64,000 nt of DNA, taken from the NCBI GenBank assembly GCA_963762635.1, contig CAVXLQ010000023.1:186001-250000 (forward strand). Direction: 5' to 3'. Of the stretch, positions 40,618-50,262 are shown piece after piece. Both the position numbers and the translations under genes were made by a program. The stretch's first letter is position 1, and each line of letters starts with the position of its first letter. This DNA is from Tenggerimyces sp963762635 (GTDB lineage Bacteria > Actinomycetota > Actinomycetes > Propionibacteriales > Actinopolymorphaceae). The notes beneath the pieces are model-generated. The model saw only the letters and a program-made list of their open reading frames with translations. It was not told the DNA's origin and did no database searches.

Positions 40618-42102
40618 ATGAGCGTCGGCCTCATCGTCAAGGTCGTCCTACTCGGACTCCTCGACGCGCTCGTGATCTCGGCCCTGCCCGGGCTCGTGTC
40701 GAACGACCACTGGCCCCTGCTCGCGGCGACCGTCCTCGCCACCGCGGCGATCAACTGTCTCTACCTCAGCCGCCGCCGGATCCCCGCGAGGTTCCTCGTC
40801 CCGTCGACGATCGTGCTCGCCGTGTTCCTCGTCTATCCGGTGCTCTACACAGTGTTCGTCGCGTTCACGAACTACAGCACCGGCCACATCCTCAGCAAGG
40901 ACCAGGCGATCGAGCGCATCGTCGGCGGCGGCGTCACCCCGATCGAGAACGGGCCCACCTACAAGGTCCGCGTGCTCCTGAACGACAAGAACGAGCTCGC
41001 CCTCCTGCTCACCGACGACACAGGCAAGCGGCTGGTCGGTACGAACGAGGGGCTCCAGCCGACCGGCACCGAGGACCCGCAAGGCTACAAGCTGCTCAAC
41101 CTCAAGGAAGCCCAGTCCTACGACGCCGAGGTCAACGCGCTCTCGATCCCCACGGACAAGGGCGAGATCCGCGCCGAGACGTTCACCAGGGCCAAGCTCT
41201 ACGAACGCACCCGCCAGTACGACAAGGCGAACGACACGATCACCGACACCGCGAACGGCCAGACCTACAAGCCGGTCCGCGGCTCGTTCGTCAACGACAA
41301 GGGCGAACGCCTCACCCCCGGCTGGCGAGTCCCCGTCGGTGCGGACAACTTCACCCGCACCTTCACCAACGAGGCGATCCGCGGCCCGTTCCTTCGGATC
41401 TTCGCCTGGACCTGCGGCTTCGCGGTCGTCTCGGTCCTGGTCTCGTTCGCCGTCGGCCTGCTGCTCGCTCTCGTCCTCGGCGACAAGCGGATGCGCGGCC
41501 AGAAGATCTACCGCGCGTTGCTGATCATCCCGTTCGCCCTTCCCAGCTTCATCACCGCGCTGATCTGGAAGGGCATGTTCAACAACAGCTTCGGGCTGAT
41601 CAACAACCTCCTGCACGCCGACATCCCGTGGCTTCTCGACCCGACGCTCGCCAAGGTGGCGGTCCTGATCGTCAATGTCTGGTTGGGATTCCCGTACTGG
41701 TTCGTGGTCACGACCGGCGCTCTGCAGGCGATCCCGCCCGAGCTCAAGGAGGCGGCGCGCGTCGACGGCGCGTCCGAGGTACGCGTCTTCGGTCGCATCA
41801 CGTTGCCGTTGCTGCTGGCGATGACCGTGCCGCTGTTCATCCTCTCGTTCGCCTTCAACTTCAACAACTTCAACGTGATCTACCTGATCACCGGCGGCGG
41901 TCCACCGATGATTGGCGCGCAAACGCCAGCAGGACATACCGATCTGCTGATCACCTATACGTACCGGCTCGCGTTCGGCGGCGCCGGCACGAGCGACTAC
42001 GGCCTCGCCTCGGCGATCTCGCTGGTGATCTTCGTGCTGGTCGCGATCGCCTCGTTCGCGGGCTTCCGCTCGGCCCGCCGCAGTGACGGGGCGCTGTCGT
42101 GA
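40618..42102 (+). CDS. ABC sugar transporter permease, MalF-type
   Basis: This is a 494-residue inner-membrane permease. Helices near the N-terminus (IVKVVLLGLLDALVIS, LLAATVLATAAINCLYL, PSTIVLAVFLVYPVLYTVFVAF) are followed by a large exterior loop of about 170 residues (NYSTGHILSKDQAIERIVGG ... GADNFTRTF), as in MalF of maltose systems. The cytoplasmic EAA loop is LKEAARVDGASEVRVFGRITLPLL. Start ATG 40618, 2 bp after the binding-protein stop. GTGA overlap with the next permease. No ATPase gene follows. Confidence 0.94.
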   Translation: MSVGLIVKVVLLGLLDALVISALPGLVSNDHWPLLAATVLATAAINCLYLSRRRIPARFLVPSTIVLAVFLVYPVLYTVFVAFTNYSTGHILSKDQAIERIVGGGVTPIENGPTYKVRVLLNDKNELALLLTDDTGKRLVGTNEGLQPTGTEDPQGYKLLNLKEAQSYDAEVNALSIPTDKGEIRAETFTRAKLYERTRQYDKANDTITDTANGQTYKPVRGSFVNDKGERLTPGWRVPVGADNFTRTFTNEAIRGPFLRIFAWTCGFAVVSVLVSFAVGLLLALVLGDKRMRGQKIYRALLIIPFALPSFITALIWKGMFNNSFGLINNLLHADIPWLLDPTLAKVAVLIVNVWLGFPYWFVVTTGALQAIPPELKEAARVDGASEVRVFGRITLPLLLAMTVPLFILSFAFNFNNFNVIYLITGGGPPMIGAQTPAGHTDLLITYTYRLAFGGAGTSDYGLASAISLVIFVLVAIASFAGFRSARRSDGALS

Positions 42103-42947
42103 AGCGCGGCTGGTTCCGCCGAACGGGCTGGCGACATCTCGTCGGCGTCATCGTGGTGGTCCTGGTGTTGTTCCCGGTCGTGTACGTCGTCGGCGCGGCG
42201 TTCAGCGCGACCGGCGACCTCACCAGGCTGCTGCCGAGCAAGCTGTCGCTGCAGAACTTCGACACGCTGTGGAACACGCCGCGCTACCCGTACTGGACCT
42301 GGTTCCGCAACAGCCTCGTCGTCTGCCTCGGCTCAGCCACCCTGTCGGTGCTGCTCGGCGCGCTGTCGGCGTACGCGTTCAGCCGGCTCCGCTTCAAGGG
42401 CCGCGACCTCGGGATGGCGACCCTGCTGCTGTTCCAGATCTTCCCCGGCATGCTGCTGGTCGTCGCGCTGTTCCTCATCATGGTGCAGCTCAAGGACCTC
42501 CTGCCCGCGATCGGGCTGGGCACTCACGCCGGGCTGATCCTCGTCTACCTGGGAACCAGCCTCGGCGGGAACATCTGGCTGCTCAAGGGCTTCTTCGACT
42601 CGATCCCCAAAGAGCTCGACGAGTCCGCGCTCGTCGACGGCGCCAGCCATACGCAGATCTTCTTCCTCATCCTGTTGCCACTCGCGCGGCCGATGCTCGC
42701 CGTCGCCGCGCTGCTCTCCACGATCGCCGCGTTGAACGACTTCGTGCTCGCAAGCGCTCTGCTCTCCGGCGCGGAACGGTGGACGCTGGCGGTCGGGCTG
42801 TACCAGTTCGTGAACGCGCAGTACTCGCAGTTCTGGGGACCGTTTGCCGCAGGTGCGCTGATCGCCGCGACACCGGTGGTGGTGATGTTCCTCGTCCTGC
42901 AGAAGGCGATCGTCTCCGGCCTCACCCAAGGAAGCCTGAAGGGGTAA
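42099..42947 (+). CDS. ABC sugar transporter permease, MalG-type
   Basis: This is a 282-residue permease with six helices (VGVIVVVLVLFPVVYVVGAAFS at the start). The EAA loop reads DESALVDGASHTQIFFLILLPLA. LSLQNFDTLWNTPRYPYWTWFRNSLVV is the typical MalG segment after helix 1. GTG start coupled to the MalF-type stop. Together they form the membrane channel of an alpha-glucoside importer; energy probably comes from a shared MsiK-type ATPase encoded elsewhere. Confidence 0.94.
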   Translation: MKRGWFRRTGWRHLVGVIVVVLVLFPVVYVVGAAFSATGDLTRLLPSKLSLQNFDTLWNTPRYPYWTWFRNSLVVCLGSATLSVLLGALSAYAFSRLRFKGRDLGMATLLLFQIFPGMLLVVALFLIMVQLKDLLPAIGLGTHAGLILVYLGTSLGGNIWLLKGFFDSIPKELDESALVDGASHTQIFFLILLPLARPMLAVAALLSTIAALNDFVLASALLSGAERWTLAVGLYQFVNAQYSQFWGPFAAGALIAATPVVVMFLVLQKAIVSGLTQGSLKG

Positions 42948-42950
42948 CCG

Positions 42951-44792
42951 ATGGATCTGCTCGCCGATCTGCGGCGCGTCGTGACCAGCAAGCAACCACT
43001 CACCAAGGTTCCGCTGCGCAGTCATCGGCCGGCGGAAGGCGTGCTCAGACTCCGTTCCTCGCTTGGGCAAACCCCGTCGACGCCCCAGCTCGCGATCGAG
43101 GATGAGCAACCGGTTGCCACCGGTACGGCGCGGCGTGAGCTCGCGATGCTGGGCATCGACGTCCGCCCGGTCACCGAGGGGATCGGCTGGGCTGTCACCG
43201 TGCCGCTCGCACCGGACGCCGAGGTGTACGGCGGTGGCGAGAGCTTCCAGGGGCCGCGGCTGCGCGGTCGTACGAGGCTGTGCCGGAACGCGGAGACGCA
43301 CGGCATCCTCGGCCGCGACGTCGCCTACCTGAACGTGCCGTTCTTCTGGTCCGACGCGGGCTGGGGCATCTACCTGCACTCCTCCGGTGAGACCGCGGCG
43401 GACCTCGGGGCGACGCACACGGACATCGCGGCGTTTCTCGTTCCCACGAACGAGATCGACGTGTTCGTCTACACGGGCACACCCGAGGAGATCCTGCGCC
43501 AGCATCTCAGCGTGACCGGATCGTCGCCCGTCCCGCCGGACTGGACGTTCGGCGTCTGGATGAGCCGCTGCTCCTACGTTTCCGCAACCCACGTGGAGAA
43601 CGTGGTTGCCGAGCTGCGCGAGTCGGACTGCCCGGTCGACGTCATCCACGTGGACGCCTGGGTGTCCGGCAACGTGATCGAGGACCTGTCCTGCAACTGG
43701 ACGATCGACCGTGACCGCTTCCCGGTGGGATGGACGAAGAGCCTTGCCGACAAGGGCGTTCGCACCAGCCTCTGGCTCAACCCGTACGTCACGGCCGGAA
43801 CGGACACCGCCGAGCAGCTCGCGAGCCAGGGCTTCCTCGTTCGTACGGACTGCGGCCCGCGGGCGACGACGCCGGACCTCCCGAGCCGCAACCTGATCGA
43901 CTTCACCAACCCCGGCGCCGTTTCCTGGTGGCAGGAACGCGTTGTCGAGCTCCTGGACGAGGGTGCGACCGCGATCAAGGCGGACTTCGGCGAGGAGGTC
44001 CCGCCGGACGCTCGCTTCGCCGATGGCCGGAGCGGCGTCGAGCTGCGGAACGAGTACGCGCTGCTCTACCAGCAGGCGATCCACGCCGTCCTGCCCGTGG
44101 ACACCGTGATGTTCTGCCGGTCGGGAACCGCCGGTGGGCAACGCAATCCGGTCCACTGGGTAGGCGACTCCCCGGCGACCTGGGCTGGGCTGGCCTCGGC
44201 GCTGCGGGCGAGCCTGTCGATGTCGTTGTCGGGCTTCTCCTACGTCGGTCACGACATCGGCGGCTTCTGGACACCGATCGCGGACCCGGTCATGCGCGCG
44301 CTCTTCGCCGACCTCGACACCTACGACGGATCGACCGATCCGCTGCCGGCCGACGTCGAGCCGGAGCTGTTCGCGCGGTGGGCCCAGTGGGGTGCGCTGT
44401 CGCCGGTCATGCGCTTCCACGGGACGGGCCGCCGCGAGCCCACGGCCTATCCCGAGCCGTGGCGTTCGGTGGCGATAGAGGCCTGCCAGCTGCGCGACCG
44501 GCTGCGTCCGTACCTCCGCGAGGCCGCCGAGAACGGCCTGCCGATGATGCGGCCGATGGCATTGGCGTACCCGGAGCTGCGTGAAGGCCGGGACGCAGAC
44601 CTGCAGTACCTGTTGGGCAACGACATCCTGGTCGCGCCGCTGCTCGAGCCGGGTGGCCGGCGGACGTTCTGGGTCCCACCCGGCCGGTGGCGTCCCCTGC
44701 TCGGTAGCGAGCAGGTCGAGGGTCCGGGGTGGACGTCGGTGACGATGGCCGCGACGGAGTTTCCGGCCTACCAGCGGGAGGTTGTGGCATGA
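42951..44792 (+). CDS. glycoside hydrolase family 31 (alpha-glucosidase/alpha-xylosidase-like)
   Basis: This is a 613-residue cytosolic enzyme. PDAEVYGGGESFQGPRLRGR and FFWSDAGWGIYLHSSG come from the N-terminal beta domain. In the barrel, VIHVDAWVSG, ATAIKADFGEE (Asp345, nucleophile) and HWVGDSPATW (Asp406, acid/base) match GH31, and SGFSYVGHDIGGF follows. It would cleave terminal alpha-linked glucose or xylose from imported oligosaccharides. Its stop overlaps the next gene (ATGA). The exact linkage is not readable; the GH13 partner suggests alpha-glucans. Confidence 0.93.
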   Translation: MDLLADLRRVVTSKQPLTKVPLRSHRPAEGVLRLRSSLGQTPSTPQLAIEDEQPVATGTARRELAMLGIDVRPVTEGIGWAVTVPLAPDAEVYGGGESFQGPRLRGRTRLCRNAETHGILGRDVAYLNVPFFWSDAGWGIYLHSSGETAADLGATHTDIAAFLVPTNEIDVFVYTGTPEEILRQHLSVTGSSPVPPDWTFGVWMSRCSYVSATHVENVVAELRESDCPVDVIHVDAWVSGNVIEDLSCNWTIDRDRFPVGWTKSLADKGVRTSLWLNPYVTAGTDTAEQLASQGFLVRTDCGPRATTPDLPSRNLIDFTNPGAVSWWQERVVELLDEGATAIKADFGEEVPPDARFADGRSGVELRNEYALLYQQAIHAVLPVDTVMFCRSGTAGGQRNPVHWVGDSPATWAGLASALRASLSMSLSGFSYVGHDIGGFWTPIADPVMRALFADLDTYDGSTDPLPADVEPELFARWAQWGALSPVMRFHGTGRREPTAYPEPWRSVAIEACQLRDRLRPYLREAAENGLPMMRPMALAYPELREGRDADLQYLLGNDILVAPLLEPGGRRTFWVPPGRWRPLLGSEQVEGPGWTSVTMAATEFPAYQREVVA

Positions 44793-47700
44793 GGCGCATC
44801 GGTGCGGTTCTCGCAGTCTTGGCCGCTGGGGCGGCCTTGCTGGTCGGCACGCCCGACCAGCCGGCCGTCGCGGCTCCGCCGGACACGATCGACCAGGCGT
44901 TGCTGCTGCACGACGGGCACAGCGATGTCTATCGCGTCCCGTTCGGAACGGTCGCGCCCGACCAACGGGTCACGCTGCGGTTCCGGACCGCGGCGAACGA
45001 CGTCGACGAGGTCTTCCTACGGATGCAGGACGCGGTGGGCAAGGAGCGTCGGCTGCCGATGACGATCGCGGCGGCCGACAGCCGCATGCGAGACCGGCGG
45101 CGAGGCTCGCTGCGACTTCTGGCAGGCGACGTACACGCCGCCGAGCCTCGGCACGTACTCGTACCGCTTCCTCGTCCGTGACGGCTCGGCCGTCTCCTAC
45201 TACGCCGACACGGCGTTCGAGTACGGCGGCGTCGGCGCTGCCGCGGCGCAGCCGGCCGTGACCGGCTACCGCATCCACGTGATCGATCCGAAGCAGCGCG
45301 TCGTGCCGTGGCTCCGCGACGGTGTGATGTACCAGATCTTCCCGGACCGGTTCGCCAACGGGGACAGCGGAAACGACCCATCACCGAACGGTCCGCGCTA
45401 CGACTACCCGGCGCCGCCGAACGCGACGCCGGAGCAGTTGCGCAACGCCGAGCTGTCCCGGATCCAGAACCGCACCTGGACCCAAATGCCGGAGGGCTAC
45501 TGCCGCACCTACGACCAGCCGGCGACTCCGTGCGCCGAGGACACCCGCGGTCGCGACTACTTCGGCGGCGACCTAAAGGGCGTGACCGCCAAGCTCGACT
45601 ACCTGAAGAAGCTCGGCGTCAGCATCCTCTACCTGAACCCGATCTTCACCTCCTCGTCCAACCACGCTTACGATGTGCGCGACTTCTACCACGTCGACCC
45701 GGCGTTCGGCGGCGACGCGGCGTTTCGTGAGCTGCTGAAGGGCGCGCACCAGCGGGGGATGCGGGTGATCCTCGACGGGCCGTTCGCGCCGGCGTCGAGC
45801 GACAGCCCGTACTTCGACCGCTACGGGCATTTCCCCGAGGTCGGCGCTTGTGAGTCGGCGAGCTCGCCGATCCGCGACTGGTTCATCCTCAACGACGCAG
45901 GCGCTTCCGGGCCGTGTGTCGGTGAGAAGTCGGCGCGGGCGACGTACGAGAGCTGGGGCGGCTCGTTCGACGCGTTGCCACTATTCCGCAAGAAGGATCC
46001 GAACGACCCGAGCAAACCGTACGGACCGGTCGCCGACTACTTCTACCGGGCGAAGGGCAGCGTCGCCCGACACTGGCTCGACCTCGGTGTCGACGGGTGG
46101 CGGCTCGACTCCATGCAGGAGCCCTCGTTCCCGTTGAGCTATTGGCAGGAGTTCCGCAAGGTCGTCAAGAAGGACCATCCCGACGCGCCGCTGATCGGCG
46201 AAGCGTGGCACTGGTACGACAACTTCCCGTTGACGAACGGCGACACGGCCGACTCGCCGATGGGCTACCGCTTCCGCGCCGCGGTGCTCGGGCTGCTGGG
46301 TGGCGTCGGCAGCTCGAAGGGCTTCCCCGGCGACGACGATCCGAACCTTCCGGTGTCGACCTTCGTCGACGGCATCGAGTCGATCCAGCAGGACTACTCG
46401 CCGGAGACCGTTGCCACGTTCATGAATCTGGTCTCCTCGCACGACGTCCCGCGGTCGCTGTGGCTGCTGACACCGGGCCGCAACAACGCCGAGGAGAAGG
46501 AACAGAACGCGGCGAATCTCGCAGTGGGTAAGGCGAAAGCGACGATCGCGGCCGCTGTCCAGTTCACCTTGCCTGGCACGCCGAGCGTCTACTACGGCGA
46601 CGAGGTCGGGCTGACCGGCTTCGACGACCCGGACAACCGGCGCACGTTCCCCTGGCAGGCGGATGGCTCGGCGGGCGGCGATGCCGCGATGCGCTCGGCC
46701 TACCAGACGTTGGCGAAGGTGCGGCGGGACAATCCGGTGCTGAGCCGCGGTGAGCTGCGGTTCCTCTCGGCCGACAACGAGAGTCGCACGGTGTCGTACG
46801 CGATGCGGGACTCGCGCAGTGTCGCGCTGACGGTGGTCAACCGGGACGAGAAGGCCACGCGGACCGTCGAGGCGCCGACGGGCGGCTATCTGCGCGACGG
46901 AGTGGCGTTCCGGTCTGCGTTCGGACCCGCCGCAGGCGCGACAACGGTCGGGGGCAAGCTGACGTTGACGCTGCCGCCCCTGACCGCGCAGGTGCTGGTG
47001 TCGCGGCCCGGTCAGGATCTGCAAGGTCCCAGTGCCCCGCGGAGTGTCGAGATCAGGGCGAGCGCCGATGAGGTTCGGGTCAGCTGGTCGGCCGACGCAC
47101 CGCGCTACCAGGTGCTCCGCAGCGAGCTTGCTGGCGGGGGATATCAGCCAGTGGCCACGGTGGAGGGGGAGCGCTTCGCGGATCGCGCGGTCGAGGCCGG
47201 GCGGACCTACCACTACATCGTGAAGGCTCTCGATGCGGCGGGGAACCTGGGTGCGTTGTCGAAGGAGGTGACGGTTCGGCCGGCGGTCCGCCTCACCAAG
47301 GCGGAGCTGATCGCGCCGACCTCGCTGAGGCGCGAGATCAGTTCTTCCTACGACACCGTCACGGCGCGCGTGCGAGGGCTGGGGGCGGTCACCGCGCTGT
47401 CGGTCCGGGGCGAGGTCGGCGTCGGCGGGACCTGGTCGCCGATGAGCCTCGACCAGGGGACGTTCACCGGGCGGGTGCGGGCGGAGACGGTGGGCAGGCA
47501 CGCGATTCGGGTGCGGTTCAGCGCGGACGGCGGTCGTAGCTGGACGTACGCCGAACCAGGCCGGCTCGAGATCACGCCGAGCGCCGACACCTCGCCACCC
47601 TCGGCGCCGGTGACGGCGATCGACTGGGCAGAGACCGCGCTCACCGTGTCGTGGCCGAGCGTCCCTTCCGCCGCGGAGTATCGGGTCTACCGAGCGCGGC

Positions 47701-48551
47701 CGGGTGGGCCGTTCGCCTTGCTGGCAACGGTGAACGGGACGACCCATGCCGACTACACGGTGGCCGAGGGCGATACGTACCGTTATGTCGTCCGTGCGGT
47801 CGACGAGCATCTGAACGTGTCCGCGGCATCGAACGAGGTCGCGCACAAGGTCGAGCGGAAGGTCGTCCACACGACGTTCCGGGTCCGCGTTCCGGACGAG
47901 ACGCCGGACAGCCAGACCGTCTACCTCGCCGGCGCCACCACCGGGCTCCGTCCGGGCGAGACCGACCCGTTGTGCTTGTGGTGTGGCGGAAACGCGACCA
48001 CCGCGATGACTCGGGTGGCACCAGGTGTGTGGGAGCTGACGCGCGACTTCCCGGTGGGCGCGTCGATCCAGTACAAGTACACGCGCGGCAACTGGAACAC
48101 GGTCGAGCGATGGGGCTCGATCGTGGGATTCGTCAACCGAACGGGCACGATCACCCCGTCCGACCCGTCGGCGCCGGAGCTCACGCAGGTGATCGACAAC
48201 ACCGGCTCGACAGGTCCGGACAACGGCCGAGCGGTCGGCAACTGGGGCGATCCGCTGGTCCGGTCGCTCACCGCGGCCTCCGACTCGGTGGCGGTGGGCT
48301 TCAACTGGCCGGTCGCCGGCGCGGGGACCGATCCGAACGACATGAGCGCTGTCGTGACGGTGACGCGGGACGGCGCGGCGGTGGCGGGGAGCGCTATCCG
48401 TTCCGGCGACTCGGTGACCTGGCGGCCTTCGTCTCCGCTGGCTGCGGGGACGTACCACGTGATGGTGGATCACGTGCTTTCGCTGCCAGACGGCTCGACC
48501 GGTGTCACGATGGCCGAACCGTTCGTACGCGACGTGGTGGTGTCCGGTTGA
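44789..48551 (+). CDS. large secreted GH13 alpha-amylase/pullulanase-type enzyme with FN3 and starch-binding-like domains, one frameshift
   Basis: About 1250 residues if joined. A signal peptide (MRRIGAVLAVLAAGAALLVGTPDQPAVA) and an N-terminal beta-sandwich (TIDQALLLHDGHSDVYRVPFG) are followed by a frame change: dropping the A at 45086 links to CETGGEARCDFWQATYTPPSLGTYSYRFL. The intact catalytic part begins near 45258. GVMYQIFPDRFANGD, GVSILYLNPIFTSSSNHAYD, DGWRLDSMQE (nucleophile Asp), LIGEAWHW (Glu) and SSHDVPRSL define GH13. Two FN3 modules (SAPRSVEI..., SAPVTAID...) and a CBM20-like module (TTFRVRVPDETPDSQTVYLAG) with a last beta-domain follow. It should act outside the cell on starch or pullulan. 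Confidence 0.88.
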
Positions 48552-49780
48552 GGGGCGAGTCGAAGACCCAGGGAGCGAGTCCCGGTGTGCTCCGGGAGGT
48601 GAACCGCTCCCTGGTGCTCGAGGCGATCAAGTCGGCCGGCCAGATCTCGCGGGCGCGGGTGGCCGACCAGGTCGGGCTGACCAAGCCGACGGTCTCGGCG
48701 ATCGTCGACGCGTTGCTCCAGGAGGGCGTGATCCGGGAGCTCGGGCCCGGCGCGACCGCTGCCTTGGGCGGGCGGCGGCCGATCCTGTTGGAGTTCGACG
48801 ACAGCTCGGAGTACGTGGTCGGCGTGGGCGTCGGGGTTCGGCGGACCGCGATCGTCGTGGCGAACGGGCGGGGTGTGGAGGTCGCGCGGACCTCGTTCGC
48901 GACACCTCGATCCGCGCCGGCGACGGCGTTGGCGAAGATCGCTTCCCGGGTTGTCTCGACCATCGCGGAGGCCGGCGTCGACGCGGACCTGGTGGTCGGG
49001 ACGGGCGTGGTCGTCCCGGGGCTCGTCGACGCGGATCAGTCGACCTGCTTGCTGGCACCGAACCTGGGGTGGCGGGACGTTCCGGTGCGCGAGCTGCTGT
49101 TGCGCCAGCTGGGTGGGCAGATCTTCGTCCACAACACGTCACAGGCCGCCGCCGTCGCGGAGAGTGTGGAGGGGTCAGCGGTCGGTGTCGGCGATGTCGT
49201 TCTGCTCTATGCGTCGCACGGCGTCGGGGCGGGGATCTTGTCGGACCGGCGGGTGTTCCACGGGTTCCGCGGGCTGGCGGGGGAGATCGGGCACTGCGTG
49301 GTGCCGGGTGCGTCCGAGCCGTGCCGGTGCGGGAAGCGCGGCTGCGTGGAGACTCTGGCGTCCGGGCCGGCCCTCGCCCGGGCGGGTGCCCGGGCGGTCG
49401 AGGTGGGGCTGGCCACGTCGATCCGGCCAGGTGCGCGGGGGAAGGTGACGCCGGAGGCGGTGTCGGCGGCGGCGCATGCCGGTGATCTGGTGGCGTTGCA
49501 GATCCTGGCGGACGCCGGGCGGGTGCTGGGGATCGCCGCCTCGTGGCTCGTGAACGTGGTCAACCCGGCCGCCGTGGTGGTGGCCGGCGGCCTCGCCGAG
49601 ATAGGTCCGCCGCTGATGGATCCGCTCGAAGCGTCGCTGCGTGAACACGTTCTGCCACAGGCCGCTTCTGGCTTGCTGGTAAGGCGATCCTCACTCGGAC
49701 AGGACGCCGCCGTACGTGGTGCGGTGCTGCTCGCGCGGCAGAATACGGAGTCGTACTACCGCGTTGTCTTCAGAGGCTGA
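48548..49780 (+). CDS. ROK family transcriptional regulator
   Basis: This is a protein of about 410 residues. The N-terminal winged helix (GVLREVNRSLVLEAIKSAGQISRARVADQVGLTKPTVSAIVDALLQEG) binds DNA; the C-terminal ROK domain resembles sugar kinases. GHCVVPGASEPCRCGKRGCVETLASG carries the ROK zinc signature CxCGxxGCxE, and VVGTGVVVPGLVD is the ATP/sugar-domain strand. TTG 48548 overlaps the amylase stop (TTGA); GTG 48587 with a GGGAG site is an alternative. As last gene of the alpha-glucan operon it is the likely sugar-responsive repressor of it. Confidence 0.92.
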   Translation: MRGESKTQGASPGVLREVNRSLVLEAIKSAGQISRARVADQVGLTKPTVSAIVDALLQEGVIRELGPGATAALGGRRPILLEFDDSSEYVVGVGVGVRRTAIVVANGRGVEVARTSFATPRSAPATALAKIASRVVSTIAEAGVDADLVVGTGVVVPGLVDADQSTCLLAPNLGWRDVPVRELLLRQLGGQIFVHNTSQAAAVAESVEGSAVGVGDVVLLYASHGVGAGILSDRRVFHGFRGLAGEIGHCVVPGASEPCRCGKRGCVETLASGPALARAGARAVEVGLATSIRPGARGKVTPEAVSAAAHAGDLVALQILADAGRVLGIAASWLVNVVNPAAVVVAGGLAEIGPPLMDPLEASLREHVLPQAASGLLVRRSSLGQDAAVRGAVLLARQNTESYYRVVFRG

Positions 49781-49787
49781 TTCGCAC

Positions 49788-49801
49788 CTAGGTACCTAGG
49801 C
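49788..49801. promoter_or_regulatory. perfect 14-bp palindrome CCTAGGTACCTAGG
   Basis: A fully symmetrical site that begins 7 bp after the ROK stop and lies 120 bp upstream of the small basic gene. A related ACTAGGTAGGT follows at about 49815. It may be an operator for the small gene; no binding protein is evident. Confidence 0.5.
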
Positions 49802-49868
49802 CTACGACTTCCGGACTAGGTAGGTCTGTCCGGGCGAAGATACGCATCTCGCTCCCGATGGCCGGAGC

Positions 49869-49915
49869 TCTCCTTCGAACCAGAATTGAGTCATCAGAAC
49901 AAAACTCGAAGGAGA
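49869..49915 (+). promoter_or_regulatory. hairpin covering the ribosome binding site of the small gene
   Basis: TCTCCTTCGA (49869-49878) pairs perfectly with TCGAAGGAGA (49906-49915) across a 27-nt loop. The right arm contains GAAGGAG, the Shine-Dalgarno for ATG 49922. In RNA this would hide the ribosome site, so translation may depend on melting, a ligand or a second RNA. Confidence 0.65.
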
Positions 49916-49921
49916 ACCACC

Positions 49922-50131
49922 ATGTACGGTCACCCCGACTACTTGATCGACGTAGCCAAGACCCGCCACCAGGAGCTCATCGCCGAGGCCGATCGGCACC
50001 GCATCCTCGCGGCCGCCCGCCGGCGTCGTCAGGCTCAGCGTGCCGATCTTGGATCACGCTCTCCGGTCCGAGCCGGCCCGCGCGTACCTTCGCAGCGGAC
50101 CGAGTCGCCCGCGGAGCAAAAGGTCGCCTGA
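49922..50131 (+). CDS. small basic protein of unknown function
   Basis: This is a 69-residue protein starting MYGHPDYLIDVAKTRHQELIAEADRHRILAAARRRRQAQRA, an amphipathic helix with a strongly basic end, followed by a Ser/Arg/Pro-rich tail. Similar short MY-HP-type proteins occur in actinobacteria without known function. The ATG has GAAGGAG 7 bp before it, hidden in a hairpin. Two strong hairpins follow. It forms its own transcription unit between the ROK gene and the convergent YrdC-like gene. Confidence 0.65.
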   Translation: MYGHPDYLIDVAKTRHQELIAEADRHRILAAARRRRQAQRADLGSRSPVRAGPRVPSQRTESPAEQKVA

Positions 50132-50151
50132 CACGGCCTGACAGATGAGTC

Positions 50152-50188
50152 GAAGGAGCGTCGCTCGAACCTCGAGCGGCGCTCCTTC
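50152..50188 (+). terminator. stem-loop after the small basic gene
   Basis: GAAGGAGCG and CGCTCCTTC pair, then GCTCGA with TCGAGC, interrupted by a 2x2 internal loop, closed by ACC. It lies 20 bp past the small gene's stop. The GAAGGAG sequence of the ribosome site recurs in its left arm. Confidence 0.75.
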
Positions 50189-50205
50189 ACGTGGGGACGA
50201 ATCGA

Positions 50206-50252
50206 ATGAGGGACGCCCTCTATCGAATAGATCGATAGAGGGCGTCCCTCAT
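50206..50252. terminator. perfect 21-bp stem-loop between convergent genes
   Basis: ATGAGGGACGCCCTCTATCGA (21 nt, 50206-50226, last base included) is matched exactly by 50232-50252 with a 5-nt loop. It ends 10 bp before the stop of the YrdC-like gene and probably terminates transcription from both directions. Confidence 0.85.
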
Positions 50253-50262
50253 GCGAACCCGG

